A DNA stretch of 5,142 nucleotides, from contig CAMBTF010000161.1 of assembly GCA_945870545.1 (NCBI GenBank), positions 1-5,142 on the forward strand. Reading direction: 5' to 3'. A program made the translations under genes and the position numbers. Source of the DNA: Akkermansia muciniphila (lineage in GTDB: Bacteria; Verrucomicrobiota; Verrucomicrobiia; Verrucomicrobiales; Akkermansiaceae). The stretch's first letter is position 1. The number at the start of each line of letters is the position of its first letter. Positions 1-5,142 of this stretch are shown piece by piece. The notes beneath the pieces were generated by a model. That model saw nothing but the letters and a program-made list of their open reading frames with translations. It made no database searches and was not told the DNA's origin.

Positions 1-900
1 TATCCACAGCAAGGTGATCAAAACCACGGCCAGCACAATGAATAAACCCCAAGGGATCGAAGGTTTGGGCGGGCTGGCCTGATCCGGAGTATCCTGCTTT
101 CTCCGCGCTCCCGTCGCGGGAGAGGTGCCTGGGGAATCCGAAGTCCTCTCATTGATTTCTTTCCGCACAGCGGGCTTGCCAATGATTATGGGCGGAGACT
201 CCAAATCCGCTTTGACAACAAACTCCCGATCACCCAGCCGAATCAGGAGATGCCTGAGATCGTTTCCGATGCCAGCAACCTCCAGCCCAGCAGTGTCCTT
301 GGGTAAATCCAATCTACTGAGATCCAAACGGACAAGTGCTTGTTCCTCAAGATGGAAAAGATAAAGTCGATTTTCTACCAGTTCGTGTCCGCGTTCATCG
401 GTGATTTCTCCATGACCTAATAAAATATCATCACTAACCCATGACCATTTGGTGACAAATCCTTTGAGTCCCTCATCGTATGTCACATGGGGGATCCGTA
501 TGGCAACTTCCAAATGCTCGCCGTTCTTGGCAATCTCGTACAGATGAGGTTTCGTTCCGGAATTTACAATCAGCTTTTTCCCATCTGGGCTGAGCGAAAC
601 GCCATGTCCGACTGCACTATTTCCTGAATAGGTGATCGAATAGTCAACCTGAAACTCTATGTTGCGCTCCGGAATGCGAACTCGGTTGCGACTGTTCGTA
701 GCTCCGCCTGACCGCGGACGAAACATTTTCGGATCAGCTTTTAACCGATCTCCAGTTGGCTCAACACGAATAGGCTCGGCAAGAGACATCCAGCTCGGCA
801 CTGGCGCGTTCAGCTCTTTGAGCATACTTTCGGAACGCCCATGTGAAAACACATTGAGACACAGGCCGAATAAAAATACGGCAGGCAAGTAATTCTTCAT
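1..900 (-). CDS. Membrane-anchored protein with signal peptide and beta-propeller-like segment (3' end cut by window edge)
   Basis: The minus-strand frame is open from ATG at 900-898 through the left edge, giving 300 codons with no stop. Residues 1-22 look like a signal peptide: a Lys at residue 2, then a hydrophobic run ending near 'FSHG'. Residues about 80-200 are beta-rich and include a 'SLSPDGKKL' stretch (102-110), the blade signature of WD40-like (PD40/TolB-type) propellers, followed by 'KWSWVSDD'. Residues about 245-282 form a Ser/Pro/Thr-rich, charged linker. Residues 283-300 are strongly hydrophobic, read as a membrane anchor, so the stop probably lies just outside the window. The predicted topology is a bulk domain outside the cytoplasm tethered by its C terminus. 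The start overlaps the amidase stop (ATGA, 900-897), and I see no Shine-Dalgarno motif before it, which suggests translation by coupling. The gene is visibly AT-richer than the genes to its right. I do not recognise a named family; the propeller call is tentative, the reading frame is not. Confidence 0.85.
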   Translation of the reverse strand, partial: MKNYLPAVFLFGLCLNVFSHGRSESMLKELNAPVPSWMSLAEPIRVEPTGDRLKADPKMFRPRSGGATNSRNRVRIPERNIEFQVDYSITYSGNSAVGHGVSLSPDGKKLIVNSGTKPHLYEIAKNGEHLEVAIRIPHVTYDEGLKGFVTKWSWVSDDILLGHGEITDERGHELVENRLYLFHLEEQALVRLDLSRLDLPKDTAGLEVAGIGNDLRHLLIRLGDREFVVKADLESPPIIIGKPAVRKEINERTSDSPGTSPATGARRKQDTPDQASPPKPSIPWGLFIVLAVVLITLLWI

Positions 901-3134
901 GGCTGGTTGAGGATATCGTTGAAGATGTCAGCAGCTGCGTTCGCAGCAAAAGTATTCATGATCGATGTGCCTAAGGCTCCTGGGAGCCTAACGCTGTTCA
1001 GCGCCGCTGCATTTGTCAGGAACTCGACCTCGATCAAGCAGGCTTTGACAGGTTTAAAGTCATCGGTATTCCCGTTGTTTGCAACTCCATCTTTAGTTAC
1101 CAAAAAACCAGCGCTCTTAACTCCGGGGATAGGATTTTCAGCATTGTCCAAGACCCAATTGTTTTCAAATGTGGGTCTGTGTGAGCCGCCAGCATCCTCG
1201 GTTTGAACGGCATCTACTGTTGATGATTGAAGGTCTCCTGCCAAAGAAGCATCTTCATCAAGATTCTCATTCCCAAGGGTGCGTTCGACAAATGTCTCCG
1301 TTCCTCGAGCTGTTGTGTTGGGCGTTCCGTTTGCATTGTTTCCGGCATTATTGAAGTGAATACTCACAAAAATGTCAGCACCTTCATTTTTCGCAAATGG
1401 TGCGCGATCTTGTAGGCTTACCGCACTATCGTCTTGGCGCGTCAATATCACACGTAAGTCGCGCATTTCATTTTGGAAATGGGCAATCAACTCTTCACGC
1501 AGCTTGAGCCCGTATGCTAGAGCTAAATCCTTCTCTAGGACGGTCGTATCTGGCAGCCCTTCTGTTCCCGAGTCATTTCCTCCATGCCCGGGATCAATCA
1601 CGACAACCGCTGGCACTTCCATGTCCGCCACTCTGGCAGGATCGCCTTGGAACTCTTCCACCGCAATCCTTAGACGCCTACTATTGAAGCCTATAGGCGG
1701 CATATTGATGCGGATAGCGCATTCTCCACTCGCATCGACTACCGTGGTCGCAGCGGTCTGCGCGGGCTGCGGGCCGAGTCCCGCGAACTCGTAGGCTCCG
1801 TAGTTGGCCGATGCCTCAAAGTAATCGCTGTGTGTGGTGCTGTCCGTCCATTCGCCGCGAATGGTGGCGGGTGTTGCATTGGGAACCACGTCCAACGACC
1901 ATGTGATCTTCTTGCCTTCAAGCACCTCGCCATCGACGATTTTCATCTTCATTTCCCTATGGGCGATGCGGTTGGCAAAGGGGTCTTCCTCGACCATGCC
2001 GTTTGTCTGCCCAGGTGCGGTGCGGGGTATCTCCGACCCTGCGATGTCATTGCCGTCGCCATCCTGCATCAGCGGAAAAAACTCCACAGGCACGACAGGC
2101 AGGAGCGCGACCATCACGGTGCTTGGCAGCGCGCCGTCGCTGACATTGGTTGCGGTCAGGTCGATCTCGATCGTCAGGGGCGCGTCATCCGGGGCGTTGA
2201 CCGTCATTCCCGTCTCAATGTGGACGGGATAGAAACCCTGGGCGCTACGTTGTTCGATCTCCGCGTCCACCCAATCGTCGTGGCGCGTGTTGATATCGAT
2301 GCTTCCTTCGAGCGGTTCAAGCCCCTCCGGGCGCACGTCCCAGGTTAGCGTATCGTTGAACTGTGATTCGTCACCCGTGTAATAAGGATACTCATCGCTC
2401 GCCACCAGCACCACGATCACCCTGCTCTCGCCCGCCGGGATGGTGACGGTGCGGCTGCGGGCCTTTTCCTCGCCCTGACCGTAATCGCCAGTCAGGATGA
2501 ACCATTCCGAGTCGGGCGTGTCGCTGGGATCGTTCGGATCGCTGCCCTGGTCGCTCTCGCCCCCATCACTGATGCCGTCACCGTCGCTGTCGAAATTGTT
2601 CGGATCGGTTCCTGATGCCTGTTCCTCTGCATTTGTGAGGCCGTCATTATCCGGATCACCCTCGGCGCCGCTGTCCGGATCCGTCGTGCCGTCGTCGTTG
2701 GGATCGAAGCCGTTGTCGATTTCCCAGCCATCTAACAGGGAATCATCGTCCGAATCCTGATCGAAGGGATTGGTGGAATGCTCGCTGACCTCGTCCCAGT
2801 TGGAAACACCGTCCCCATCCAGATCCGCCAGCTTGGCGGCGATGATGTCGAGGATGTTCATATCTTCGTAGTGGAGGATACGGAAAAAGCCGTGGGTTCC
2901 TTCGATGTCCGCGCCCAGCCCGTGCATGGCCTCGCCGAAACGCATGACGGGGAGGAATTTCCAGCTGACGAGATCAGGCGACCATTGGACGAAATAGACC
3001 CGGTGCGGCACGCCCGCCCAATCCGCGTCGAGCGTGGTCGGCGAGGTCACGCGGATTACCGGCGGCGATTCCTGGGCAACCGCGGCCGCGTTGAGCGATA
3101 TGGCGATAAGGATGGAGCGGAGGATGGTTCTCAT
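897..3134 (-). CDS. Secreted N-acetylmuramoyl-L-alanine amidase (Amidase_3) with thrombospondin type-3-like repeats
   Basis: A zinc hydrolase predicted to cut the amide bond between MurNAc and L-Ala of peptidoglycan, acting in the periplasm or outside the cell. The 745 residues show, in order: a signal peptide (1-20, 'AVA' before Q21, no lipobox Cys); a short beta module with 'QWSPDLVSW' (50-58); an Asp-rich region with four calcium-loop motifs starting at D104, D125, D160 and D182; two probable beta-sandwich modules (about 210-350 and 350-505); and an Amidase_3 domain (about 509-742). Zinc ligands are H517 ('DPGHGG'), E534 ('LEKDLAL') and H593 ('SIHFNN'). The catalytic Glu is E702 in 'LIEVEFLTN', where the usual 'ELGF' reads 'EVEF'. 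The domain is complete and probably active. No AMIN, SPOR or LysM targeting domain is recognisable, so the repeats and sandwiches may do the targeting (inference). The start follows a G-rich ribosome site and overlaps the upstream stop by ATGA. GC content drops towards the catalytic half. Confidence 0.93.
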   Translation of the reverse strand: MRTILRSILIAISLNAAAVAQESPPVIRVTSPTTLDADWAGVPHRVYFVQWSPDLVSWKFLPVMRFGEAMHGLGADIEGTHGFFRILHYEDMNILDIIAAKLADLDGDGVSNWDEVSEHSTNPFDQDSDDDSLLDGWEIDNGFDPNDDGTTDPDSGAEGDPDNDGLTNAEEQASGTDPNNFDSDGDGISDGGESDQGSDPNDPSDTPDSEWFILTGDYGQGEEKARSRTVTIPAGESRVIVVLVASDEYPYYTGDESQFNDTLTWDVRPEGLEPLEGSIDINTRHDDWVDAEIEQRSAQGFYPVHIETGMTVNAPDDAPLTIEIDLTATNVSDGALPSTVMVALLPVVPVEFFPLMQDGDGNDIAGSEIPRTAPGQTNGMVEEDPFANRIAHREMKMKIVDGEVLEGKKITWSLDVVPNATPATIRGEWTDSTTHSDYFEASANYGAYEFAGLGPQPAQTAATTVVDASGECAIRINMPPIGFNSRRLRIAVEEFQGDPARVADMEVPAVVVIDPGHGGNDSGTEGLPDTTVLEKDLALAYGLKLREELIAHFQNEMRDLRVILTRQDDSAVSLQDRAPFAKNEGADIFVSIHFNNAGNNANGTPNTTARGTETFVERTLGNENLDEDASLAGDLQSSTVDAVQTEDAGGSHRPTFENNWVLDNAENPIPGVKSAGFLVTKDGVANNGNTDDFKPVKACLIEVEFLTNAAALNSVRLPGALGTSIMNTFAANAAADIFNDILNQP
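2517..2828 (-). repeat. Thrombospondin type-3-like calcium-binding repeat region within the amidase gene
   Basis: Residues about 103-206 of the amidase protein are dominated by Asp, Gly, Asn and Pro. They contain four DxDxDG-like loops (D104-G109, D125-D131, D160-G165, D182-G187), interleaved with 'TNPFD', 'FDPND', 'GTDPNN' and 'GSDPND' spacers. On the DNA this shows as degenerate GGATC-containing copies. In TSP3 families these loops bind calcium and form a stiff stalk; here that role is inferred from the motifs. Repeat units vary in length and sequence, so this is a protein-level repeat and not a recent DNA tandem duplication. Confidence 0.85.
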
Positions 3135-3919
3135 TTCCGCCCCCCTTTCGCGGCATCCCTACGGGCTTTTTCCGCAGCGGTCAGCGGACGGCTGGGCTTG
3201 TCCCAGATGTGCAGGACGATGTCCGTCGGGGGCTTGGGCGGCACCGAGGCGGCTTTCCTCGCCGCTTCCTCGCGGCCAAGGCGGGCGGCGATGAGCTTGT
3301 CTTTCTCCTGCGCGTAAAGCGAGGCGAATGCTTCGGCGACATCAACGGCCTTAGGGTTGTCCGCATCCTCCTGCGGGAGAAGGAAACTGCCGGGTGGGCG
3401 CGGCCGCCATGCGCCGCGCGGCATGGTTTCATCATCGCCGATGCCCATGATCAATCCGTATCCGCGGTTCTTGTGGGCGAAACCCGTGATGCCCGAAAAG
3501 TTGTGGAAATTGATGTCCGTCCACGCGCTGTGCTCGCGCCCTTCCGTCCACCAGCGGAGATGGGTGAGGCGCTTTTGGTGAACGGTCGCCGAGACAAAAA
3601 GCAATTCCATATCGTGGATTTCGCTTTCCGCGGAGGTTTCGGGCAAAGCCTCCGGCACGGCTTGGCGCCCTGCGGGCTTGATCGCGGGCGGTTGCACCCG
3701 CCGGATGGTCAGATTCCTATCCGGCAATCGGACGGTGCGCGAGGACTCAACGCGGTAAACGGGCGGCTCCGGCTTTGCGACGGGCGCTGGCGGTCTGCCG
3801 TCGCTGACCGGGCCGACAAGGCGCGTCTGCGGTTCCGCTACAGACAGATTCACCTCAGGAGAGGCATAGACATTGCCGCTTATGGCAACAACAACCCACA
3901 AACACCGGAAACTACTCAT
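3131..3919 (-). CDS. Secreted protein of unknown function, first gene of the amidase operon
   Basis: A 262-residue product that I cannot assign to a named family. Residues 1-19 look like a signal peptide (hydrophobic 'LWVVVAISG', cleavage after 'VYA'). Residues about 29-97 are a Pro-rich, low-complexity linker. Residues about 100-205 look like the folded core, beginning 'MELLFVSATVHQKRL' and containing an aromatic-rich stretch ('RWW' at 122-124, 'SAWTDINFHNF' at 131-141) and 'GYGLIMGIGDDE'. The last 55 residues are rich in Ala, Lys, Arg and Glu, probably helical, and end in a basic tail 'KGGRK'. The ATG at 3919-3917 is the first in frame after a stop at 3943-3941; no good Shine-Dalgarno motif precedes it. 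The stop overlaps the amidase start (ATGA, 3134-3131), and the final Gly/Arg/Lys codons supply the amidase ribosome site. Export and tight coupling suggest it works with the amidase, as partner or regulator (inference). A long opposite-strand frame here is judged a shadow. Confidence 0.85.
   Translation of the reverse strand: MSSFRCLWVVVAISGNVYASPEVNLSVAEPQTRLVGPVSDGRPPAPVAKPEPPVYRVESSRTVRLPDRNLTIRRVQPPAIKPAGRQAVPEALPETSAESEIHDMELLFVSATVHQKRLTHLRWWTEGREHSAWTDINFHNFSGITGFAHKNRGYGLIMGIGDDETMPRGAWRPRPPGSFLLPQEDADNPKAVDVAEAFASLYAQEKDKLIAARLGREEAARKAASVPPKPPTDIVLHIWDKPSRPLTAAEKARRDAAKGGRK
3135..3148 (-). promoter_or_regulatory. Ribosome binding site for the amidase gene
   Basis: Read on the minus strand, the bases before the amidase ATG are AAAGGGGGGCGGAA. 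The G-run ends 5 bases from the start codon. It is purine-rich and lies within the last codons of the upstream gene, supporting the start at 3134. It is G-heavy rather than a canonical AGGAGG. Confidence 0.5.
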
Positions 3920-3991
3920 GCTGGGACGATGAATGACAGGTTACAGTGGCGGTCAAGCCCAAAGCCCAAAGAAGTCTGCCAATAGTAAGAG

Positions 3992-4019
3992 TGACCTCGG
4001 CGGACTCGCGGTCATTTTT
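3992..4019 (+). promoter_or_regulatory. Inverted repeat with T-run in the divergent intergenic region (candidate operator or attenuator)
   Basis: TGACC (3992-3996) and GGTCA (4010-4014) are perfect inverted arms around 13 bases. An inner CG/CG pair could extend the stem past one mismatch, leaving a 7-base loop. Five T residues follow at 4015-4019, and the regulator start is 8 bases further on. A second direct copy of one arm, GCGGTCA, occurs at 3949-3955 and again at 4008-4014. A palindrome between a divergent regulator and its neighbour is a typical operator position. Hairpin plus T-run also resembles a weak terminator or attenuator read towards the regulator. The arms are short, so chance is possible. 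The rest of 3920-4026 shows no convincing -35/-10 pair on either strand. Confidence 0.3.
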
Positions 4020-4024
4020 GAAAT

Positions 4025-4036
4025 GATTGATTGATT
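4025..4036 (+). repeat. GATT x3 micro-repeat at the start of the regulator gene
   Basis: Three tandem GATT units cover 4025-4036 and include the start region. An ATG at 4023-4025 reads only ATG ATT GAT TGA. With two units it would read ATG ATT GAT TTC, directly in frame with the regulator and giving the same first four residues as the TTG start. Confidence 0.7.
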
Positions 4037-4275
4037 TCGAACAGCTCCGTCTTGCTTTCGCACACGTCCTGAAAAAGCGGCGCTGTGGGAAAAATCTTTC
4101 CCAAGTGGATCTGGCTGCGGCAAGCGGAGTGGCCGACAGTTACATTTCGCGGCTGGAGAAAGGCGACAGGATGCCTTCGCTGGATGTGGTTTTCCGGGTT
4201 TCGAAGGCGCTCGGGATTTCCCCGGAAACGCTTGTAAAAGAAATCCGCAAACAATGGATTGCCGAAAAACCCTGA
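4027..4275 (+). CDS. Small XRE (Cro/CI-type) helix-turn-helix transcriptional regulator
   Basis: An 82-residue single-domain DNA-binding protein, typical in length for minimal HTH_3/XRE regulators. The fold spans about residues 9-69. 'LSQVDLAAASG' (24-34) gives the first helix and turn. 'DSYISRLEKG' (38-47) is the recognition helix region, and 'PSLDVVFRVSKALGI' (50-64) is the classic closing helix pair. There is no sensor or catalytic domain. The start is taken as TTG at 4027 because TGA at 4024-4026 closes the frame just upstream and no later start leaves the domain intact; no Shine-Dalgarno motif is visible. It is divergent from the amidase operon (107 bp) and lies 84 bp upstream of the dihydrouridine synthase gene on the same strand. 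It may autoregulate or control the divergent operon through the nearby inverted repeat (inference). The family call is secure; its target is not known from sequence. Confidence 0.88.
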   Translation: MIDFEQLRLAFAHVLKKRRCGKNLSQVDLAAASGVADSYISRLEKGDRMPSLDVVFRVSKALGISPETLVKEIRKQWIAEKP

Positions 4276-4359
4276 GGTCTGGTTCTGAGCTGGCTTTTGA
4301 CAGGATAGGGATGATTTTCCTTTGACGGTTATCCGTGAGCTGCGTCGATAGTCGCGCCG
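4276..4359 (+). other. Intergenic gap before the dihydrouridine synthase gene, possible weak promoter elements
   Basis: This 84-base gap is AT-richer than its flanks. It contains a perfect -35-like TTGACA at 4297-4302 without a matching -10. It also has TTGACG at 4322-4327, paired only with a poor GATAGT at 4347-4352 (19-base spacer). If the second pair is used, the dus transcript would have almost no leader, in keeping with the lack of a visible Shine-Dalgarno motif. No terminator-like hairpin follows the regulator stop, so read-through from the regulator into dus is also possible. Confidence 0.25.
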
Positions 4360-5142
4360 ATGCGTGACCTCCTGCCAGCCGCCCGCCCCGCGCTCGTCCT
4401 CGCACCGATGCAGGACGTGACTGATCTGCCCTTCATGCGGGTGCTGGCTCGGCGCGGCGCGCCCGATTGGTTCGTGACGGAATACTTCCGCGTCCATCCC
4501 CACTCCGGGCTGAACGCGTATATCCTGCGCTCCATTTCCGAAAACGAAACAGGCCGCCCGGTCTTCGCGCAGATGATCGGAAAGGAAATCCCGGATCTGG
4601 TGCGGACAGCGCGCGAGCTTGCGACGTATCCCGTCGCGGGGATCGACCTGAACCTCGGCTGCCCCGCTCCCGTCGTGTGCCGCAAGGACGCGGGCGGCGG
4701 CCTGCTGCGCGATCCGGGGAAAGTCGATGCCATCCTCGGCGCCCTGCGCGACGCGATTCCGGGGCGTTTCACCGTGAAGACCCGTCTCGGATACCACTCG
4801 CCCGGGGAATTTCCCAAGCTGCTGGAAATTTTCCGCAAACACTCCATCGACGGACTCACCATCCATGGGCGGACGGTCGAGGATCGCTACGCCACACCGG
4901 TGAAACCCGATTCCGTGAAACTCGCCGTGGAAACCATGCCCTGCCCCGTGATCGCAAACGGCAACGTCGTCGATGCGGAAACCGCCCTCGCCTACCACCG
5001 CCAGACCGACGCGGCGGGTCTCATGGTCGGGCGCGGCGCGATCCGGAACCCGTGGATCTTCGCCCGCATCGCCGCCGCGTTTTCCGGAATGGAAACACCC
5101 GAACCTACCCGCCGCGACCTTCTCGATTACATCCGCGAGCTT
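4360..5142 (+). CDS. dus: tRNA-dihydrouridine synthase (3' end cut by window edge)
   Basis: A cytoplasmic FMN- and NADPH-dependent enzyme that reduces uridine to dihydrouridine in tRNA. The 261 visible codons cover most of the TIM-barrel catalytic domain. 'LAPMQDVTD' (14-22) is the N-terminal FMN-contact motif. 'FAQMIG' (69-74) is the usual Gln-containing strand. 'DLNLGCPAP' (96-104) is the family signature with catalytic Cys C101. 'VKTRLG' (139-144) supplies the FMN-binding Lys, 'TIHGRT' (167-172) the His, 'ANGNV' (199-203) and 'GLMVGRGAIRNPW' (220-232) the phosphate-binding end of the barrel. Family members run to roughly 300-350 residues, so mainly the C-terminal tRNA-binding helical domain lies outside the window. 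ATG 4360 is the first in frame after TGA at 4336-4338, and the FMN motif begins 14 residues on, as usual. It is broadly DusA/DusC-like; which subtype and tRNA position cannot be decided here. Composition matches the GC-rich right part of the window. Confidence 0.95.
   Translation, partial: MRDLLPAARPALVLAPMQDVTDLPFMRVLARRGAPDWFVTEYFRVHPHSGLNAYILRSISENETGRPVFAQMIGKEIPDLVRTARELATYPVAGIDLNLGCPAPVVCRKDAGGGLLRDPGKVDAILGALRDAIPGRFTVKTRLGYHSPGEFPKLLEIFRKHSIDGLTIHGRTVEDRYATPVKPDSVKLAVETMPCPVIANGNVVDAETALAYHRQTDAAGLMVGRGAIRNPWIFARIAAAFSGMETPEPTRRDLLDYIREL

Noticed and set aside
1372..2348. Plus-strand open frames opposite the amidase gene
   Set aside because: They are antisense to conserved amidase and sandwich-domain coding sequence, start at arbitrary points and show no domain.
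2778..3317. Plus-strand open frame of 179 codons
   Set aside because: It straddles the overlap of two coupled minus-strand genes and has no signal, domain or ribosome site.
3928..3956. Possible minus-strand promoter using TTGACC (3956-3951) for the operon
   Set aside because: No acceptable -10 hexamer at 15-18 bases, and the transcript would begin almost at the start codon.
3955..3971. Tandem 7-base repeat AAGCCCA (about 2.4 copies)
   Set aside because: Too short and low-complexity to support a function; position does not fit a promoter or an obvious operator half-site.
3209..3985. Plus-strand open frame of 258 codons opposite the secreted unknown protein
   Set aside because: It lies in GC-rich DNA where antisense frames stay open, is rich in Arg/Gly/Ala without domain character, and would overlap a minus-strand gene that has a signal peptide and ATGA coupling.
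4286..4342. Direct repeat TGAGCTG at 4286-4292 and 4336-4342
   Set aside because: A single 7-base pair of matches 50 bases apart is compatible with chance and has no other support.
4329..4862. Minus-strand open frame of 177 codons
   Set aside because: Antisense shadow of the dihydrouridine synthase gene with Ser/Arg-rich, domain-free translation.
4012..4998. Minus-strand open frame of 328 codons
   Set aside because: It runs antisense through both the helix-turn-helix gene and the dihydrouridine synthase, whose motifs are unmistakable; its translation has no recognisable domain.

Overview
The window looks like a piece of a Gram-negative bacterial chromosome, most likely from Verrucomicrobiota (Verrucomicrobiae). 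This is inferred from the style of the large secreted protein at 897-3134. It has a short N-terminal beta module with a 'QWSPDLVSW'-type segment, then Asp-rich thrombospondin type-3-like calcium loops, then beta-sandwich domains and a catalytic domain. I know this architecture mainly from that phylum. No rRNA or other marker gene is present to confirm it.

The left three quarters (1-3919) is a leftward (minus-strand) three-gene cluster. In transcription order it holds: (i) a 262-aa secreted protein of unknown function with a Pro-rich linker (3131-3919); (ii) a 745-aa secreted multidomain N-acetylmuramoyl-L-alanine amidase, Amidase_3 type, with all zinc and catalytic residues present (897-3134); (iii) a protein with a signal peptide, a beta-propeller-like segment and a C-terminal membrane anchor, cut by the left edge after 300 residues (1-900). 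Both junctions are 4-base ATGA overlaps, so the three genes are almost certainly one translationally coupled operon. All three products appear to leave the cytoplasm. A job on the cell wall or envelope is the natural reading, but only the amidase activity rests on recognisable motifs.

A 107-bp divergent intergenic region (3920-4026) separates the operon from a rightward pair. The first of the pair is a small XRE/Cro-CI-type helix-turn-helix regulator (4027-4275), which appears to start at TTG because a GATT micro-repeat puts the nearby ATG out of frame. The second, after an 84-bp gap, is a tRNA-dihydrouridine synthase (4360 to the right edge, 261 codons visible), a housekeeping tRNA-modification gene. 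The intergenic region carries a TGACC/GGTCA inverted repeat and a further direct copy of one arm, a plausible operator for the regulator.

Base composition changes along the window. The left part (roughly 1-1740) is clearly poorer in G+C than the rest. The change falls inside the amidase gene, shortly before the catalytic domain, so the amidase half and the downstream membrane protein may have a different history from the N-terminal half. No RNA genes, insertion sequences, CRISPR arrays or attachment sites were seen. There is no gene-free stretch longer than 107 bases.
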